Below, piece after piece: positions 17,802-26,689 of a stretch of DNA of 64,000 nt. The stretch is from Anaerolineaceae bacterium (lineage in GTDB: Bacteria > Chloroflexota > Anaerolineae > Aggregatilineales > Phototrophicaceae): the NCBI GenBank assembly GCA_016124855.1, contig WGMX01000028.1, positions 62,001 to 126,000 of the forward strand, written 5' to 3'. Numbering within the stretch: the stretch's first letter is position 1; each line of letters starts with the position of its first letter. The position numbers were made by a program, and so were the translations under genes. The notes under the pieces are model-generated. The model ran no database searches and was not told the DNA's origin. It worked only from the letters and a program-made list of their open reading frames with translations.

Positions 17802-18323
17802 TTAACCAAATACGACATCTTCATTACAGCTTGCAGCAAGGCGCAAACCATTAGAGAAACGTTTTGCTATAAACTGCATATTAATTCCATGTATTGAACT
17901 CGCAACAGGGAGTTGAGGTAAGATTTCTTCTAGGCGTTCAGCTAATGGTAAACAATCCTTTGCCTCAATAATACCATCGCAACCGGAGTGATTGAGCAGC
18001 ACAATGATAGGGTCTGGCTTGAACATATCCCACGAAATAGGTAGCACGTCTAACACTTCATCCCGCTCGAATTCGGTAATTTTGCTATCAAAATCTTCCG
18101 GCTTTACATTCGCCAGCGACACCGTATCTATTACGTCACCTTCCAATGATTTGATAATTATTGTCTTGGGGGGATTTATCGCCAGCGACAGTGAACTTAT
18201 GCCCTCGTAGTATCCCTCCATCAAAGCTAATGGAATGCCGACAGCTTTAGCGACTTCTACGCGCCAAACCGAGAAGCGGCTATACCCACCCTCAAAACAA
18301 TTGTGTGATGTAGTTAGTCCCAT
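17802..18323 (-). CDS. Hypothetical protein of phage/plasmid type
   Basis: The protein is 173 residues from ATG 18323 (MGLTTSHNCFEGGYSRF), with GTGAGG just upstream. The start and the segment PDPIIVLLNHSGCDGIIEAKDCLPLAERL recall a family of uncharacterised proteins seen in actinobacterial and phage genomes (GLTTSHDC-x-x-GAYS, LLxHSDCDG). No enzymatic motif is evident. A perfect dyad at 18372-18390 lies in its upstream region. Confidence 0.65.
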   Translation of the reverse strand: MGLTTSHNCFEGGYSRFSVWRVEVAKAVGIPLALMEGYYEGISSLSLAINPPKTIIIKSLEGDVIDTVSLANVKPEDFDSKITEFERDEVLDVLPISWDMFKPDPIIVLLNHSGCDGIIEAKDCLPLAERLEEILPQLPVASSIHGINMQFIAKRFSNGLRLAASCNEDVVFG

Positions 18324-18371
18324 AGACCTCACTTTCCGCTTTCGCGTTTGTATGTACTTTGCTTGAAACAA

Positions 18372-18390
18372 AATACGTAACTTACGTATT
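18372..18390. promoter_or_regulatory. 19-bp perfect dyad, candidate operator
   Basis: AATACGTAA-C-TTACGTATT, a perfect 9-bp half-site dyad, 49 bases upstream of the start at 18323 and about 150 upstream of the transfer ATPase on the other strand. Its size fits an XRE/CI-type repressor site; candidate proteins are encoded at 55216 and 46351. Confidence 0.45.
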
Positions 18391-18536
18391 ATTCTCTCAT
18401 AGCAAAGGTTGGTGTCAACAAGCAAAAACGTAAAAAAGACTCATCAGTCGATTCTTTTTAACTATTTCCTCAAGAAATGTCGGTTACACTTGAGAGAAAC
18501 ACCTATAGTTTTACCTATGGTTACGGAGCGTGCGCC

Positions 18537-21500
18537 ATGTCAAAACGGAGAAGAAGATACGCGCCCTCTGAGCGCGAAGCAGAGTTTACAATTCGGTCAA
18601 TTTTTCGCGTCTTGATTTTCGCCTTTGGTGCTCTTTTTGCGCTGGTGGCACTGAGTAAATTCATCTTGGCAAAACATGAGCCTGACGATTTGCTTGAGCC
18701 AATTAAGAAGCAGAATGACTTTACCCTTGCGCTTAATCGACTCCCGAAATGGACAAAGTACAGCCTCGGCTTATTTTTCATTCTTATCCCAACGACGATT
18801 GTCATCGTGTATATCCATCAATCAAGGTATACATTTGTTGGTCAAGTTCTGTCGATCATCTCAGCTAGTGCAATGTTTCTGTCACCAGTGGCAGCCATTA
18901 TCACTTTTGTCGTCTTCAAATTACGCTACCCTCAATACCAGCTTGTCTATGATGCTCCAAACCGCTACCAGACACTTTTCCGAGATGGCGAGACCGTTTT
19001 TTATAGTCCAGAGCAGCAATATATCACCTATAACATTCGTCTCCCACGCGGTCTGGGCTGGAATGCCGAACGCAGTACACGCTTAGTAGAGCAGCTTATT
19101 CATTCCTTTGCGCCGCTCTTATTTCGCATCTATGCCGATGACCGCTTTATCGTGTGGCAAGTGATTGATTTCTTGGAACGGGACTATGAAGCCATTGAGA
19201 ATGCAATCCGCATTAGCTATCCAGAGGCAGATGTCACAATAAGCTACCCCCAGGACAATCTTGATCCGCAGTCAAGCAGTGTCTATCGGCTCACACTCAT
19301 TTACCGTGCGATGAGTGATTTTATGTTTCCCTTTAAGTACACTTCAGATGTGAAGGATTTTGATCCTCTCACCGCCGTTGTCAGTGCCATGAATGGACTT
19401 GAAGCGGATGAGCGAATGACCTATAACATCTTCGTTGCAGGAGCATCACGAACCGCACATGAAGAAGGGCATGAACGGATTACTACATCCACCATTTCCC
19501 CGTTCGACTACTTTTCAGGCGAAGGACTTCAACGTATAGCCACCTTGAAGACGCTTAACCTCGATAAGGTAGAACGATACATTCCAAAAGATCAACAGGT
19601 GTTTGAGGAAAAGCTGAATAATCTTCTGTATCAAGCCGTCTTTATGGTGGAAGTGAATAGCCCGAATAAGGAGCGTATTTTATCGCTTGCTCAGAACGTA
19701 GACAGCCAACTTTTTGGGTTTGCCCGCCTGCCTTACAATGGATTACTTTGGTACACGGGTATTGAGGATGGCGAGACAAAAGAAGGCCGTGTTCCCCCAG
19801 ACATCGAAAGTCTGATCTTGGAATTCAAGATGGGACGTGATGACTTGAAGCGAGGGAATGCGCTGGATCGCATTATCAAGTTTACAGAAGACCCAAAGGA
19901 GGAGGATGCACGTAAGGCAACGAGATTAATTCTTGAAGGACGTGAGATTGCGCTTATGTGGCATCTTCCCGATGACGAGTTTGCGGCATCTCGTATCGAG
20001 TGGCTTTCTTCACGTACCGTACCCCCTCCATCCGCCGTGACCAGTGGTGATGGGCATGGCATCTATATTGGTGATGGAACAAGTGGAGGAAAATTCTTTC
20101 CGACTTTTCTTCCGCTTGAAGACCGCCGTAGTCATGTTCGCATTATTGGAAAAACAGGCGTTGGCAAAAGCACACTGATGCAGCGCATGATTTACCAAGA
20201 CATTCAGGCAGGATATGGCGTTGCCGTGATTGACCCACATGGCTCACTCGTGAAGCGATTATTGTTGGATAATTGCATTCCACCAGCACGCTACAATGAT
20301 GTGGTTATCCTTGATCTTGCCGACCCCCATAATCCGCCGCCCCTTAATCCTCTGCGCGGTGGGTTAGATCATGTGCGTGTAGGACAGATTGTGCAGAGTA
20401 TCGAACGGCTTTACCCTACGACGAAGCATTACCCACGAGTATCCCATTATCTGCGTATCGCGATGATGACGTTGAACGCCGATCCGTCGGCGACTTTACG
20501 AGATGTAGTTCGCTTATTTAGCGATAGCCCCTACCGCGAACGCCTCCTCAAGCTGATCGAGAATCCTGACATACTCATGGCATGGGATGAGTTCGAGCGC
20601 ATGAAAGAGGGCGAGAGAAAAATGATCTCAGAGCCGCTGCGTACACGGCTCAGTGTGTTTTACTCGAATGATGACCTCTCTCCCATTGTGAGCCACCCCG
20701 ATAGTCTCGATTTTCGGGCGCTCATTGGCAGTAAGAAGATTATTCTTATCTCACTCAAAATGGACGAAGAGCGTGTTCCAGAGACCGAGCGCGACTTGAT
20801 TGGCGCATTCTTGCTGTCGCGGTTACAGATGTCTGGGATGCAAGACCAGAGTGCTGAACCTTATTTTCTCTATATTGACGAGGTACAGAAATTCATCACT
20901 ACCTCACTTGATCTCATGTTTTCTGAAGCACGTAAGTTTGGACTTTCGTTGACGGTTGCCCACCAATTTCTTGACCAGCTTCCTGATGTCACCCAGAGCG
21001 CCATTTTGGGGAACGTGGGCGCATCAATTGTGTATGCGTGTAGCCCTAACGATGCCCATGTTTATGCACCCTTCACCCGCCCACACTTCGAGACGGATGA
21101 TCTGGTCAATCTCGATAAATACGCGGCAGTCGCCAAGATACAGTATCAAGGTAAGACGCAGCCTGCCTTTACCCTGCTTTCCCCGTTTCCGTTTGGGTAT
21201 ACAGAAAGCAACCAGAAAACGAACACTTCAGGGCGATTTAGCCCAACGTATTTCCCCTGGTTGTTACCAAAACGCCAGCAGTTTCTCTCTTCATTGCCAA
21301 CCGTGCCTGTTGTCATCGCGTCGCCTCTCCAAGAGGAGACACCCATCACTACAGATGGTGTTGATGAGCACATCGCAGAAACACCTGAACAATATCTTCG
21401 TCGCCTATCCCGGCAAAACTATACACCCACCACGAAAGCTGAGGTACACGCATGGCTAAAAGATCGCTACAACCCAAAGCCGAAGGTCGATGACCAGACG

Positions 21501-21581
21501 CAGTACATTGATAGCGATGAAAACGCCTCTACCGTCAGCGATAACCGCTCTGGCTACTCAGGGGCAATCACCGACGAATAA
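18537..21581 (+). CDS. VirD4/TraG-like DNA-transfer ATPase with N-terminal membrane segments
   Basis: The protein is 1014 residues from ATG 18537 (MSKRRRRYAPSERE), which has GGAG eight bases upstream. Three hydrophobic segments near the N-terminus (about 22-42, 76-98 and 105-135) anchor it in the membrane. A long middle region follows, then a HerA/TraG-type ATPase with Walker A IIGKTGVGKSTLM near 537 and Walker B YFLYIDEVQKF near 775. Such proteins couple DNA substrates to conjugative or mobilisation machinery. The C-terminal tail is low-complexity. It is followed by the replication-relaxation gene after 19 bases, so the two are probably co-transcribed. Confidence 0.8.
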   Translation: MSKRRRRYAPSEREAEFTIRSIFRVLIFAFGALFALVALSKFILAKHEPDDLLEPIKKQNDFTLALNRLPKWTKYSLGLFFILIPTTIVIVYIHQSRYTFVGQVLSIISASAMFLSPVAAIITFVVFKLRYPQYQLVYDAPNRYQTLFRDGETVFYSPEQQYITYNIRLPRGLGWNAERSTRLVEQLIHSFAPLLFRIYADDRFIVWQVIDFLERDYEAIENAIRISYPEADVTISYPQDNLDPQSSSVYRLTLIYRAMSDFMFPFKYTSDVKDFDPLTAVVSAMNGLEADERMTYNIFVAGASRTAHEEGHERITTSTISPFDYFSGEGLQRIATLKTLNLDKVERYIPKDQQVFEEKLNNLLYQAVFMVEVNSPNKERILSLAQNVDSQLFGFARLPYNGLLWYTGIEDGETKEGRVPPDIESLILEFKMGRDDLKRGNALDRIIKFTEDPKEEDARKATRLILEGREIALMWHLPDDEFAASRIEWLSSRTVPPPSAVTSGDGHGIYIGDGTSGGKFFPTFLPLEDRRSHVRIIGKTGVGKSTLMQRMIYQDIQAGYGVAVIDPHGSLVKRLLLDNCIPPARYNDVVILDLADPHNPPPLNPLRGGLDHVRVGQIVQSIERLYPTTKHYPRVSHYLRIAMMTLNADPSATLRDVVRLFSDSPYRERLLKLIENPDILMAWDEFERMKEGERKMISEPLRTRLSVFYSNDDLSPIVSHPDSLDFRALIGSKKIILISLKMDEERVPETERDLIGAFLLSRLQMSGMQDQSAEPYFLYIDEVQKFITTSLDLMFSEARKFGLSLTVAHQFLDQLPDVTQSAILGNVGASIVYACSPNDAHVYAPFTRPHFETDDLVNLDKYAAVAKIQYQGKTQPAFTLLSPFPFGYTESNQKTNTSGRFSPTYFPWLLPKRQQFLSSLPTVPVVIASPLQEETPITTDGVDEHIAETPEQYLRRLSRQNYTPTTKAEVHAWLKDRYNPKPKVDDQTQYIDSDENASTVSDNRSGYSGAITDE

Positions 21582-21600
21582 TGATTGATGAGCGCGAGTT

Positions 21601-22470
21601 ATGAGTGACCAATCTACAAGAAGAAAGCGCAATCAACGGGATATACATCCACCCGCGATGGTCTTAACTGAGCGTGACAAACGGATTGTTGAAGCGGTAT
21701 ATCAATGCCGCATACTGCGACAAGATCAGATACACACGCTCTTTTTTGGCGCGTCAAAAGCAGCCTCACAACGCCGTCTTGCGCTGCTGTATCATCATGG
21801 ATTTCTGAACCGTGTGTTTTTGACGGTACGGGCGAGCTACATGCTCAGTCCAGCCCTGTATATGCTAGATAGACGAGGGGCAGAACTCTTACGAAGTGAT
21901 CTGGGCTATGATGACATTACTTGGTCGAGCAAGAGCCAAAATGTAGGACAACCATTCCTCGAACACACGCTTGCGATTAATGATGTGCGCGTTGCTGTGA
22001 CTGTTGCCTGTCGAACACATGGGTACGCACTTTTTGATTGGCGCAGCGAGGCAGACTTGAAGGGTGACTACGATAGAGTGATTATTCAAGAGCGAAACGG
22101 CGGCAAGCAATCCGTCTCACTGATTCCAGACAGCTTTTTCGTAGTACAAACCACAAAAGGCAAAGCCCCATTTTTTCTTGAAGTGGATCGAGGAACGGAG
22201 ACTACAGGACGTTTTCAAGATAAAATTCGCGCCTATCAAGCCTACATTCAGAGCGGAGCGTATGAGAAGCGGTATGGCTACAAGAGTGTCCGGGTGTTGA
22301 CGGTAGCCTTTAGCCAAAAACGCTTAGAAAACCTCAAAACGGTCACAGAAGAGGTCGGCGGCAAGGAACGCTACTGGTTTGCTCTCCACACAGAAATAAT
22401 GCCGCAAAACGTGTTTGACGAGCCGATGTGGTGGGTTTCAAGGGATATATCTCAGCGAGTATTGTTTTGA
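21601..22470 (+). CDS. Replication-relaxation family protein (copy 1)
   Basis: The protein is 289 residues. A winged-helix-like N-terminus (LTERDKRIVEAVYQCRILRQ, RRLALLYHHGFLNRVFL) is followed by a conserved C-terminal half with FFLEVDRGTETTGRF and YKSVRVLTV. This is the layout of the replication-relaxation family of mobile elements, thought to act in plasmid-type DNA processing. A paralogue is encoded at 27101-27982. It lies between the transfer ATPase and a hypothetical gene in one transcription direction. Confidence 0.8.
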   Translation: MSDQSTRRKRNQRDIHPPAMVLTERDKRIVEAVYQCRILRQDQIHTLFFGASKAASQRRLALLYHHGFLNRVFLTVRASYMLSPALYMLDRRGAELLRSDLGYDDITWSSKSQNVGQPFLEHTLAINDVRVAVTVACRTHGYALFDWRSEADLKGDYDRVIIQERNGGKQSVSLIPDSFFVVQTTKGKAPFFLEVDRGTETTGRFQDKIRAYQAYIQSGAYEKRYGYKSVRVLTVAFSQKRLENLKTVTEEVGGKERYWFALHTEIMPQNVFDEPMWWVSRDISQRVLF

Positions 22471-22476
22471 GAAACG

Positions 22477-23112
22477 TTGAAATTCGAGCAGAACATCGTG
22501 GAAACTCATCCAGAGCGATTGTTAATCTCCCTGTTCATCAAGGCAAGTATGCAATACCCTGCCAATATCTCTGGGCAAGGGATATGGCTTACCCTGCTTT
22601 TCCGGCAGGGACAGGCAGAGGGCAAGATTAGCCGAAGCGTGAGGCTGTACGATCTCAAAAAAGTGTTGGCAGGGGAGGCAAAAGACGAGGTGCTGGAAGT
22701 CATTATCCATGCCGCGCGCAAGGCGCATCGTCGTCTCAAAGATCAACCTTCTCTCGCCCGCAAGAGCGTTGAGGGTATTGTAAACGAGGTTCTCAGCGCG
22801 AGTGTCCAGTGTCAATCCTTAGAGGACAAATCGCTTCACGCGCTGCTTGAGATGCTTCCGGTTTATATGCAGGTCATGGGGCATGTTTCCGGGGATGAGA
22901 CGCTGGATGCTCAAAATCCAGAGCTACTTAAGCGCAAGGCACACATCAAGGATATTGTGAGCAGAACATTTGAGGATGAGCAGCAGCGACACCTTTTGCG
23001 AATGGTGGATGAGGTCTTGTTTACGCATATGCCAAGTCTTCATACGTATATAGATGCTCGGTTCAAGATATTCTTGACGCTCACCTCATTGCGCCCGCGT
23101 GCTACAATGTAG
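22477..23112 (+). CDS. Hypothetical protein downstream of replication-relaxation gene
   Basis: The protein is 211 residues from a TTG at 22477, six bases after the previous stop; an ATG at 22549 is an alternative. It is mostly helical, with no membrane segment and no motif I recognise. Tight spacing suggests co-expression with the transfer genes. Confidence 0.55.
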   Translation: MKFEQNIVETHPERLLISLFIKASMQYPANISGQGIWLTLLFRQGQAEGKISRSVRLYDLKKVLAGEAKDEVLEVIIHAARKAHRRLKDQPSLARKSVEGIVNEVLSASVQCQSLEDKSLHALLEMLPVYMQVMGHVSGDETLDAQNPELLKRKAHIKDIVSRTFEDEQQRHLLRMVDEVLFTHMPSLHTYIDARFKIFLTLTSLRPRATM

Positions 23113-23179
23113 TTCAACCAGAAGCCGGGGTTTACCACCCTTGCCAGCCATCATCTATCTGGCTTACCCTGAAGAACTA

Positions 23180-23275
23180 TTAGTTTCTTCTCATTGTCAT
23201 CCACATCAGGGCTGTTGCAATGAACACGACTGTTAGTACCAAGTCGTGTAGGGTAATGGGAATAACAACTGTCAT
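23180..23275 (-). CDS. 31-residue single-span membrane peptide
   Basis: A short frame (MTVVIPITLHDLVLTVVFIA and onward, ending in RRN) is almost wholly hydrophobic apart from an H-D pair and a basic C-terminus. AGGAGG lies four bases before the ATG at 23275, a near-ideal ribosome binding site. It is transcribed against its neighbours. The strong start signal and clean membrane composition support a real gene; the function is unknown. Confidence 0.5.
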   Translation of the reverse strand: MTVVIPITLHDLVLTVVFIATALMWMTMRRN

Positions 23276-23398
23276 TCCACCTCCTAGAGCCTTCAATTTC
23301 AAAATGGCTCGTTCAGGGCGGTATTCCCGACTTCTTTCTTAAGTATAAGCGTGATTTTCTCTTTTGAATCAATCCTTTTGTGTTATGGCAACAAAAAC

Positions 23399-23417
23399 CC
23401 CTTCAGCAGATGAAGGG
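23399..23417 (+). terminator. Hairpin in the gap before the primase gene
   Basis: CCCTTCA-GCAGA-TGAAGGG followed by ATTTCC. A short stem that could end transcription coming from 22477-23112. Apart from this and the 31-residue ORF, nothing else is seen in 23113-23540. Confidence 0.4.
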
Positions 23418-23528
23418 ATTTCCTCAAGAACGTTTCCTCACACGCTACCCTGAAGCAATAGGTTTATATTCATGTGAGAGAACGAGCGCAGTCTAGCAGA
23501 CAGATACCCATCGCCTCAATTCGAGACA

Positions 23529-23534
23529 TATAAT
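23529..23534 (+). promoter_or_regulatory. -10 element TATAAT, leaderless start of primase gene
   Basis: TATAAT ends exactly six bases before the GTG at 23541, the same geometry as at 2371, 6154 and 27089. No Shine-Dalgarno sequence is present. Confidence 0.55.
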
Positions 23535-23540
23535 TGTCGT

Positions 23541-24575
23541 GTGCCAGAACGCCTCCGCTCTGTTGAGCTTGATCCCAATTTGACTCATGCCTTTGCCGAG
23601 ACCTTTATTTCAAGGTGGGATTGCTATCCCCTTCAGATCGAGAAAGGCACGTATACGCAGGTTCGAGAAAAGCTCACCCTCAGTCATGTTTTCAAACATC
23701 TGACGAACGCTCGATTAGGCTACCCGCCATTCACGATTGGTGCATACGCACTTAGTGAGAAAAGCCAAGCGAAATGGGTATGCCTTGATGCAGATGCAGA
23801 CCAGCAATGGGCAGAGCTTTGGCGACTTGCCTATTCCCTGCGAGACGCGGAAGTGCCGACCTACATTGAGCCGTCCCGCCGAGGTGGACATTTATGGCTG
23901 TTTACCCCGCTACTGTCAGGCAGCGATATTCGTCAGTTTGCCCGCAAGCTCTTGGTCATGGAGAAGATTTCCGAGTACGGCGAAGATCGAAAGCGACGAA
24001 TTGAGATTTATCCGAAACAAGACGTGCTTGGAGAAGGCGCAGGTTCATTTGTTCGCTTGCCACTTGGCGTGCATCAAAAGACCGGGCAGGTCTATCACTT
24101 CGTAGACTTTGAGAACAAGCCTATCGCCCCAAGTATTCGAGAGCAACTTGCTGTTTTAGGGCAGCCCAATCGGGTATCGCAAGAATTCGTCTCAACGATC
24201 CTTGCCCAAGAGGTCGAAGTCCCCGCTCTCCCACCCAAGCCGTCCCCGAAATTCAAGAAACACAAAGCCCGCCATAATGAACCTCTCTCCGAGTCTCTCA
24301 AACACGCTGTTTCCGTCTTTGATTTCGTTAGCCGATATGTTGACCTGAATGAGCAAGGACGCGGTTTATGCCCCTTCCACGACGACCACGAGCGATCATT
24401 TGCGGTGAACAAGCAGCGGAACTACTGGCATTGTTTCGCTGGGTGCTTAACTTCTGACGGAAACAAAGGCGGCAGCCTCATCGACTTCTGGATGAAGTGG
24501 CGCGAAATACATGGGCAGGACAGCAGTTTTGCAGCAACGGTGAAAGAACTTCGAGAAATGCTCTTGTCATCCTGA
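23541..24575 (+). CDS. TOTE-type archaeo-eukaryotic primase fused to a CHC2 zinc finger
   Basis: The protein is 344 residues, GTG start. The N-terminal two thirds carry an AEP-like core: WVCLDADADQQ (acidic catalytic pair, near residue 77-83), PTYIEPSRRGGHLWLF (near 110), and FVRLPLGVHQKTGQVYHFVD (near 180). The C-terminus holds a CHC2-type finger, GLCPFHDDHERSFAV then WHCFAGC (about 276-305). The enzyme should synthesise primers for replication of the element after excision. It is followed by an excisionase-like HTH and ParA genes. Confidence 0.75.
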   Translation: MPERLRSVELDPNLTHAFAETFISRWDCYPLQIEKGTYTQVREKLTLSHVFKHLTNARLGYPPFTIGAYALSEKSQAKWVCLDADADQQWAELWRLAYSLRDAEVPTYIEPSRRGGHLWLFTPLLSGSDIRQFARKLLVMEKISEYGEDRKRRIEIYPKQDVLGEGAGSFVRLPLGVHQKTGQVYHFVDFENKPIAPSIREQLAVLGQPNRVSQEFVSTILAQEVEVPALPPKPSPKFKKHKARHNEPLSESLKHAVSVFDFVSRYVDLNEQGRGLCPFHDDHERSFAVNKQRNYWHCFAGCLTSDGNKGGSLIDFWMKWREIHGQDSSFAATVKELREMLLSS

Positions 24576-24638
24576 CAGCCCCGAATGCCCCTAATTCCCG
24601 TATTGACCGTAAAGACCGCTTGTGTCATTGTCAGCGTT

Positions 24639-24830
24639 ATGAAAAGTTCTCTCACGGCGACAGAGTTTTCTCGGATCGTTCAGAAGGATAGAAAAACCGT
24701 TGTTCGCTGGATACAACAAAGGCTCATTCCAGGTGTTAGGCGTGTCGGACACTCGTATCAAATCCCCATTTCGGAGGTTGAGGTTTTCCAGAACTCTAAT
24801 GAATACCCCATCAAATCATGTCAAAAGTAA
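24639..24830 (+). CDS. Excisionase/MerR-like helix-turn-helix protein
   Basis: The protein is 63 residues from ATG 24639; an upstream in-frame ATG at 24585 is less likely. The sequence LTATEFSRIVQKDRKTVVRWIQQ then VGHSYQIPISEVEVF is a typical HTH_17/Xis domain. Its last codons overlap the start of parA by 13 bases. It could be a recombination directionality factor or regulator of the partition operon. Confidence 0.7.
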   Translation: MKSSLTATEFSRIVQKDRKTVVRWIQQRLIPGVRRVGHSYQIPISEVEVFQNSNEYPIKSCQK

Positions 24831-25579
24831 TCTCATTTTCGATCTTCAAAGGTGGTACTGGAAAAACAACGAGTACCGTAAATACGGCAGCCGCACTTGC
24901 AGAACGTGGCAAGCGCGTTTTGCTGGTTGACCTTGACCAGCAAGCCTCTGCTACTCGATATGTGGGTATTGATCCTGACAGGATTAACCCATCTTTGTAC
25001 CATGTCTTCCTCAAACAAGTGCCAGCAAATGTTATAAAGCAGCCCACTGCGTTTGGTTTTGATGTACTTCCCTCTTCCTCACTGATGGCAGCAATTGAAG
25101 AAAGCCTAGAGCGTGGAGATGAAATTCTTCTGCGCGAAATTCTGCGTCCGCTTCGAGACGACTACGATTATATTTTGGTCGATACGCCACCCGGCAAAGC
25201 GGGACTCGCTTTCAATGGGATCGTTGCAGCCGACCTCCTGATTGTGCCAGCCAGTGCAGAAAGAATGGCGATTGATGGTGTTTCAGACCTCGTAAATCAT
25301 GTACAGAGTATTATCTGGCATCGCTACCGTGACGAACTAAACGAGCAAGAAATCCGTATTCTCTTTACGATGTACAAGGCAGGAACGAACCACTCCCCCG
25401 GCGTAGTCCAGGCAACTAAGAAGATTTACGGCGGAAATGTTCTCGATACTCTGATTCCTGAGACTGTTGAGTTTCCGCGTTCGTTCGATATGAAAATGCC
25501 CATTACGGTCATGTCTCCACATCACATTGGCGCACAAGCGTACAAAAGATTTGCAGACTGGATCATTCAACATGCGTAA
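24818..25579 (+). CDS. parA: ParA/Soj-type partition ATPase
   Basis: The protein is 253 residues. Deviant Walker A FKGGTGKTTSTVNTA (residues 10-24), Walker A' DLDQQASATR near 42, and Walker B YDYILVDTPPG near 115 identify the ParA family. It acts in segregation of the element or in its maintenance after excision. The 3' end overlaps the next gene by eight bases, so the pair is translationally coupled. The partner is the RHH protein with iteron-coded repeats. Confidence 0.88.
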   Translation: MSKVISFSIFKGGTGKTTSTVNTAAALAERGKRVLLVDLDQQASATRYVGIDPDRINPSLYHVFLKQVPANVIKQPTAFGFDVLPSSSLMAAIEESLERGDEILLREILRPLRDDYDYILVDTPPGKAGLAFNGIVAADLLIVPASAERMAIDGVSDLVNHVQSIIWHRYRDELNEQEIRILFTMYKAGTNHSPGVVQATKKIYGGNVLDTLIPETVEFPRSFDMKMPITVMSPHHIGAQAYKRFADWIIQHA

Positions 25580-26048
25580 TCCACGACCTGAAGATTTTTC
25601 AACCGAAGTATTCACCCGAAAGGCAGACAACATCGACATGGTTGGTGTTGTTCCTTTGCATTCTAAAGAACGACCAGCGCCTAAACAAAACCGCGCCGAT
25701 GAACATGCCATAGTGCCATCACGACAGCATGACGGTATGACGGCAAGCCACCATGACAGCACGCCGTCACGACACCATGACGGCATGACAGCAGAGCAAA
25801 TCTCATATATCTTCTCTTGCCTTGCCGAGAAAGCCACTCAGAAAACAACAGTACGGTTGCCAGCAGGTTTATTAGAGCGGCTTGAGGAAGTTGTGTATGA
25901 GGTAAAAAAGAAGCACCATATGCGCCTTTCTATGAACTCCATTTTTGTAGCGACACTTGCCTACTTTTGTCAGGAATATGAGAAATCAGGTGAACACAGT
26001 TCTCTCTTTGAAGAACTCAAAAAGTTCTACGATCAAATGCTGTCTTGA
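25572..26048 (+). CDS. ParB-like partner: ribbon-helix-helix protein with HD-repeat linker
   Basis: The protein is 158 residues from ATG 25572. The N-terminal part is charged. Residues about 50-73 form a repeat of the type SRHHDGMTA, encoded by DNA iterons. The C-terminal part (TTVRLPAGLLERLEEVV to YFCQEYE) looks like a ribbon-helix-helix DNA-binding domain. With ParA this forms a partition module of the small RHH-partner type. The iterons inside and just after the gene are likely centromere sites. Confidence 0.65.
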   Translation: MRNPRPEDFSTEVFTRKADNIDMVGVVPLHSKERPAPKQNRADEHAIVPSRQHDGMTASHHDSTPSRHHDGMTAEQISYIFSCLAEKATQKTTVRLPAGLLERLEEVVYEVKKKHHMRLSMNSIFVATLAYFCQEYEKSGEHSSLFEELKKFYDQMLS

Positions 26049-26132
26049 CAGCATGACGGCAAGCCACCATGACAGCACGCTGTCACGACATCATGACAGT
26101 TTGCCATCGAGATGGCACGACGGCATGACAGC
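25728..26132. repeat. Iteron array, nine copies of ATGACRGY
   Basis: Copies of the 9-mer (C/T)ATGACRGY begin at 25728, 25736, 25752, 25776, 25784, 26052, 26068, 26092 and 26124. A longer 47-bp direct repeat with three mismatches covers 25737-25783 and 26053-26099. The first group is inside the RHH gene, the second directly after its stop. The arrangement resembles parS or replication iterons. Confidence 0.7.
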
Positions 26133-26210
26133 TTTTTTCCCCTTGTATGAGTCTTTTTCGTATGATGTGATTCACCCATTCATGCGTGAAAACGTGTGAT
26201 TGGAACGCCA

Positions 26211-26480
26211 CTCTTCCGGCGAAAGGGGAAGAGCCAACCGACCAAAGCGACTGAAGCGACGGACAAACTGTTGGCAGGGAAGCGGAGCAATCCTTAACCT
26301 TTGCCTAAACTGGACGAAATCCAGTGTAAGACACCTCAAGCGGGAGTTGCAGCCTCGTAAACAATTAAATAATTACGAAGCGACAGCTTCGCTTAGGAAG
26401 ATCAGAGCGAAGGGAAGCGATAGGGAGGGAAGGATACGAAAAGAGAGAAGCGGGGAGACCCTAAAAGCCGCGAGGCTTTT
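26211..26480 (+). ncRNA. Candidate structured non-coding RNA ending in a terminator
   Basis: Successive hairpins: CTCTTCC/GGAAGAG (26211-26233), ACTGGA-CGAAA-TCCAGT (26309-26325) and CGAAGC-GACA-GCTTCG (26376-26391). They are followed by a rho-independent terminator AAAAGCC-GCGA-GGCTTTT (26463-26480). The stretch is purine-rich on the plus strand and its ORF (26200-26484) looks unlike protein. It lies just after the iterons, so it may be a replication-control RNA or an origin transcript. I cannot assign a known family. Confidence 0.4.
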
Positions 26481-26689
26481 ATAAGGCTGCATTGCTATGA
26501 GTGAAAACACACCTTTTGATACGATTCTTTCCCGAACCGAATCACACCCAATCTTCGCAGGTGCTTTTCACGCGCCACAAAAGACTGTGGTTTCCTTCGG
26601 GCAGGAGCAGACGCATCGGCGAACAGCGCGAAATACGGGCGCGTTCTGGCTGATACGTCTAGCTCCCACCGCTCTTGAAACCACCCGCC

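Noticed and set aside
20956..21459. 167-codon ORF in another frame of the transfer ATPase gene.
   Set aside because: The ATPase motifs and continuous frame show that the longer gene is real.
25720..26132. Possible CRISPR array because of short repeats.
   Set aside because: Repeat units are 9 bp and degenerate, spacing is irregular, spacers are not of uniform length, and no cas gene is present.
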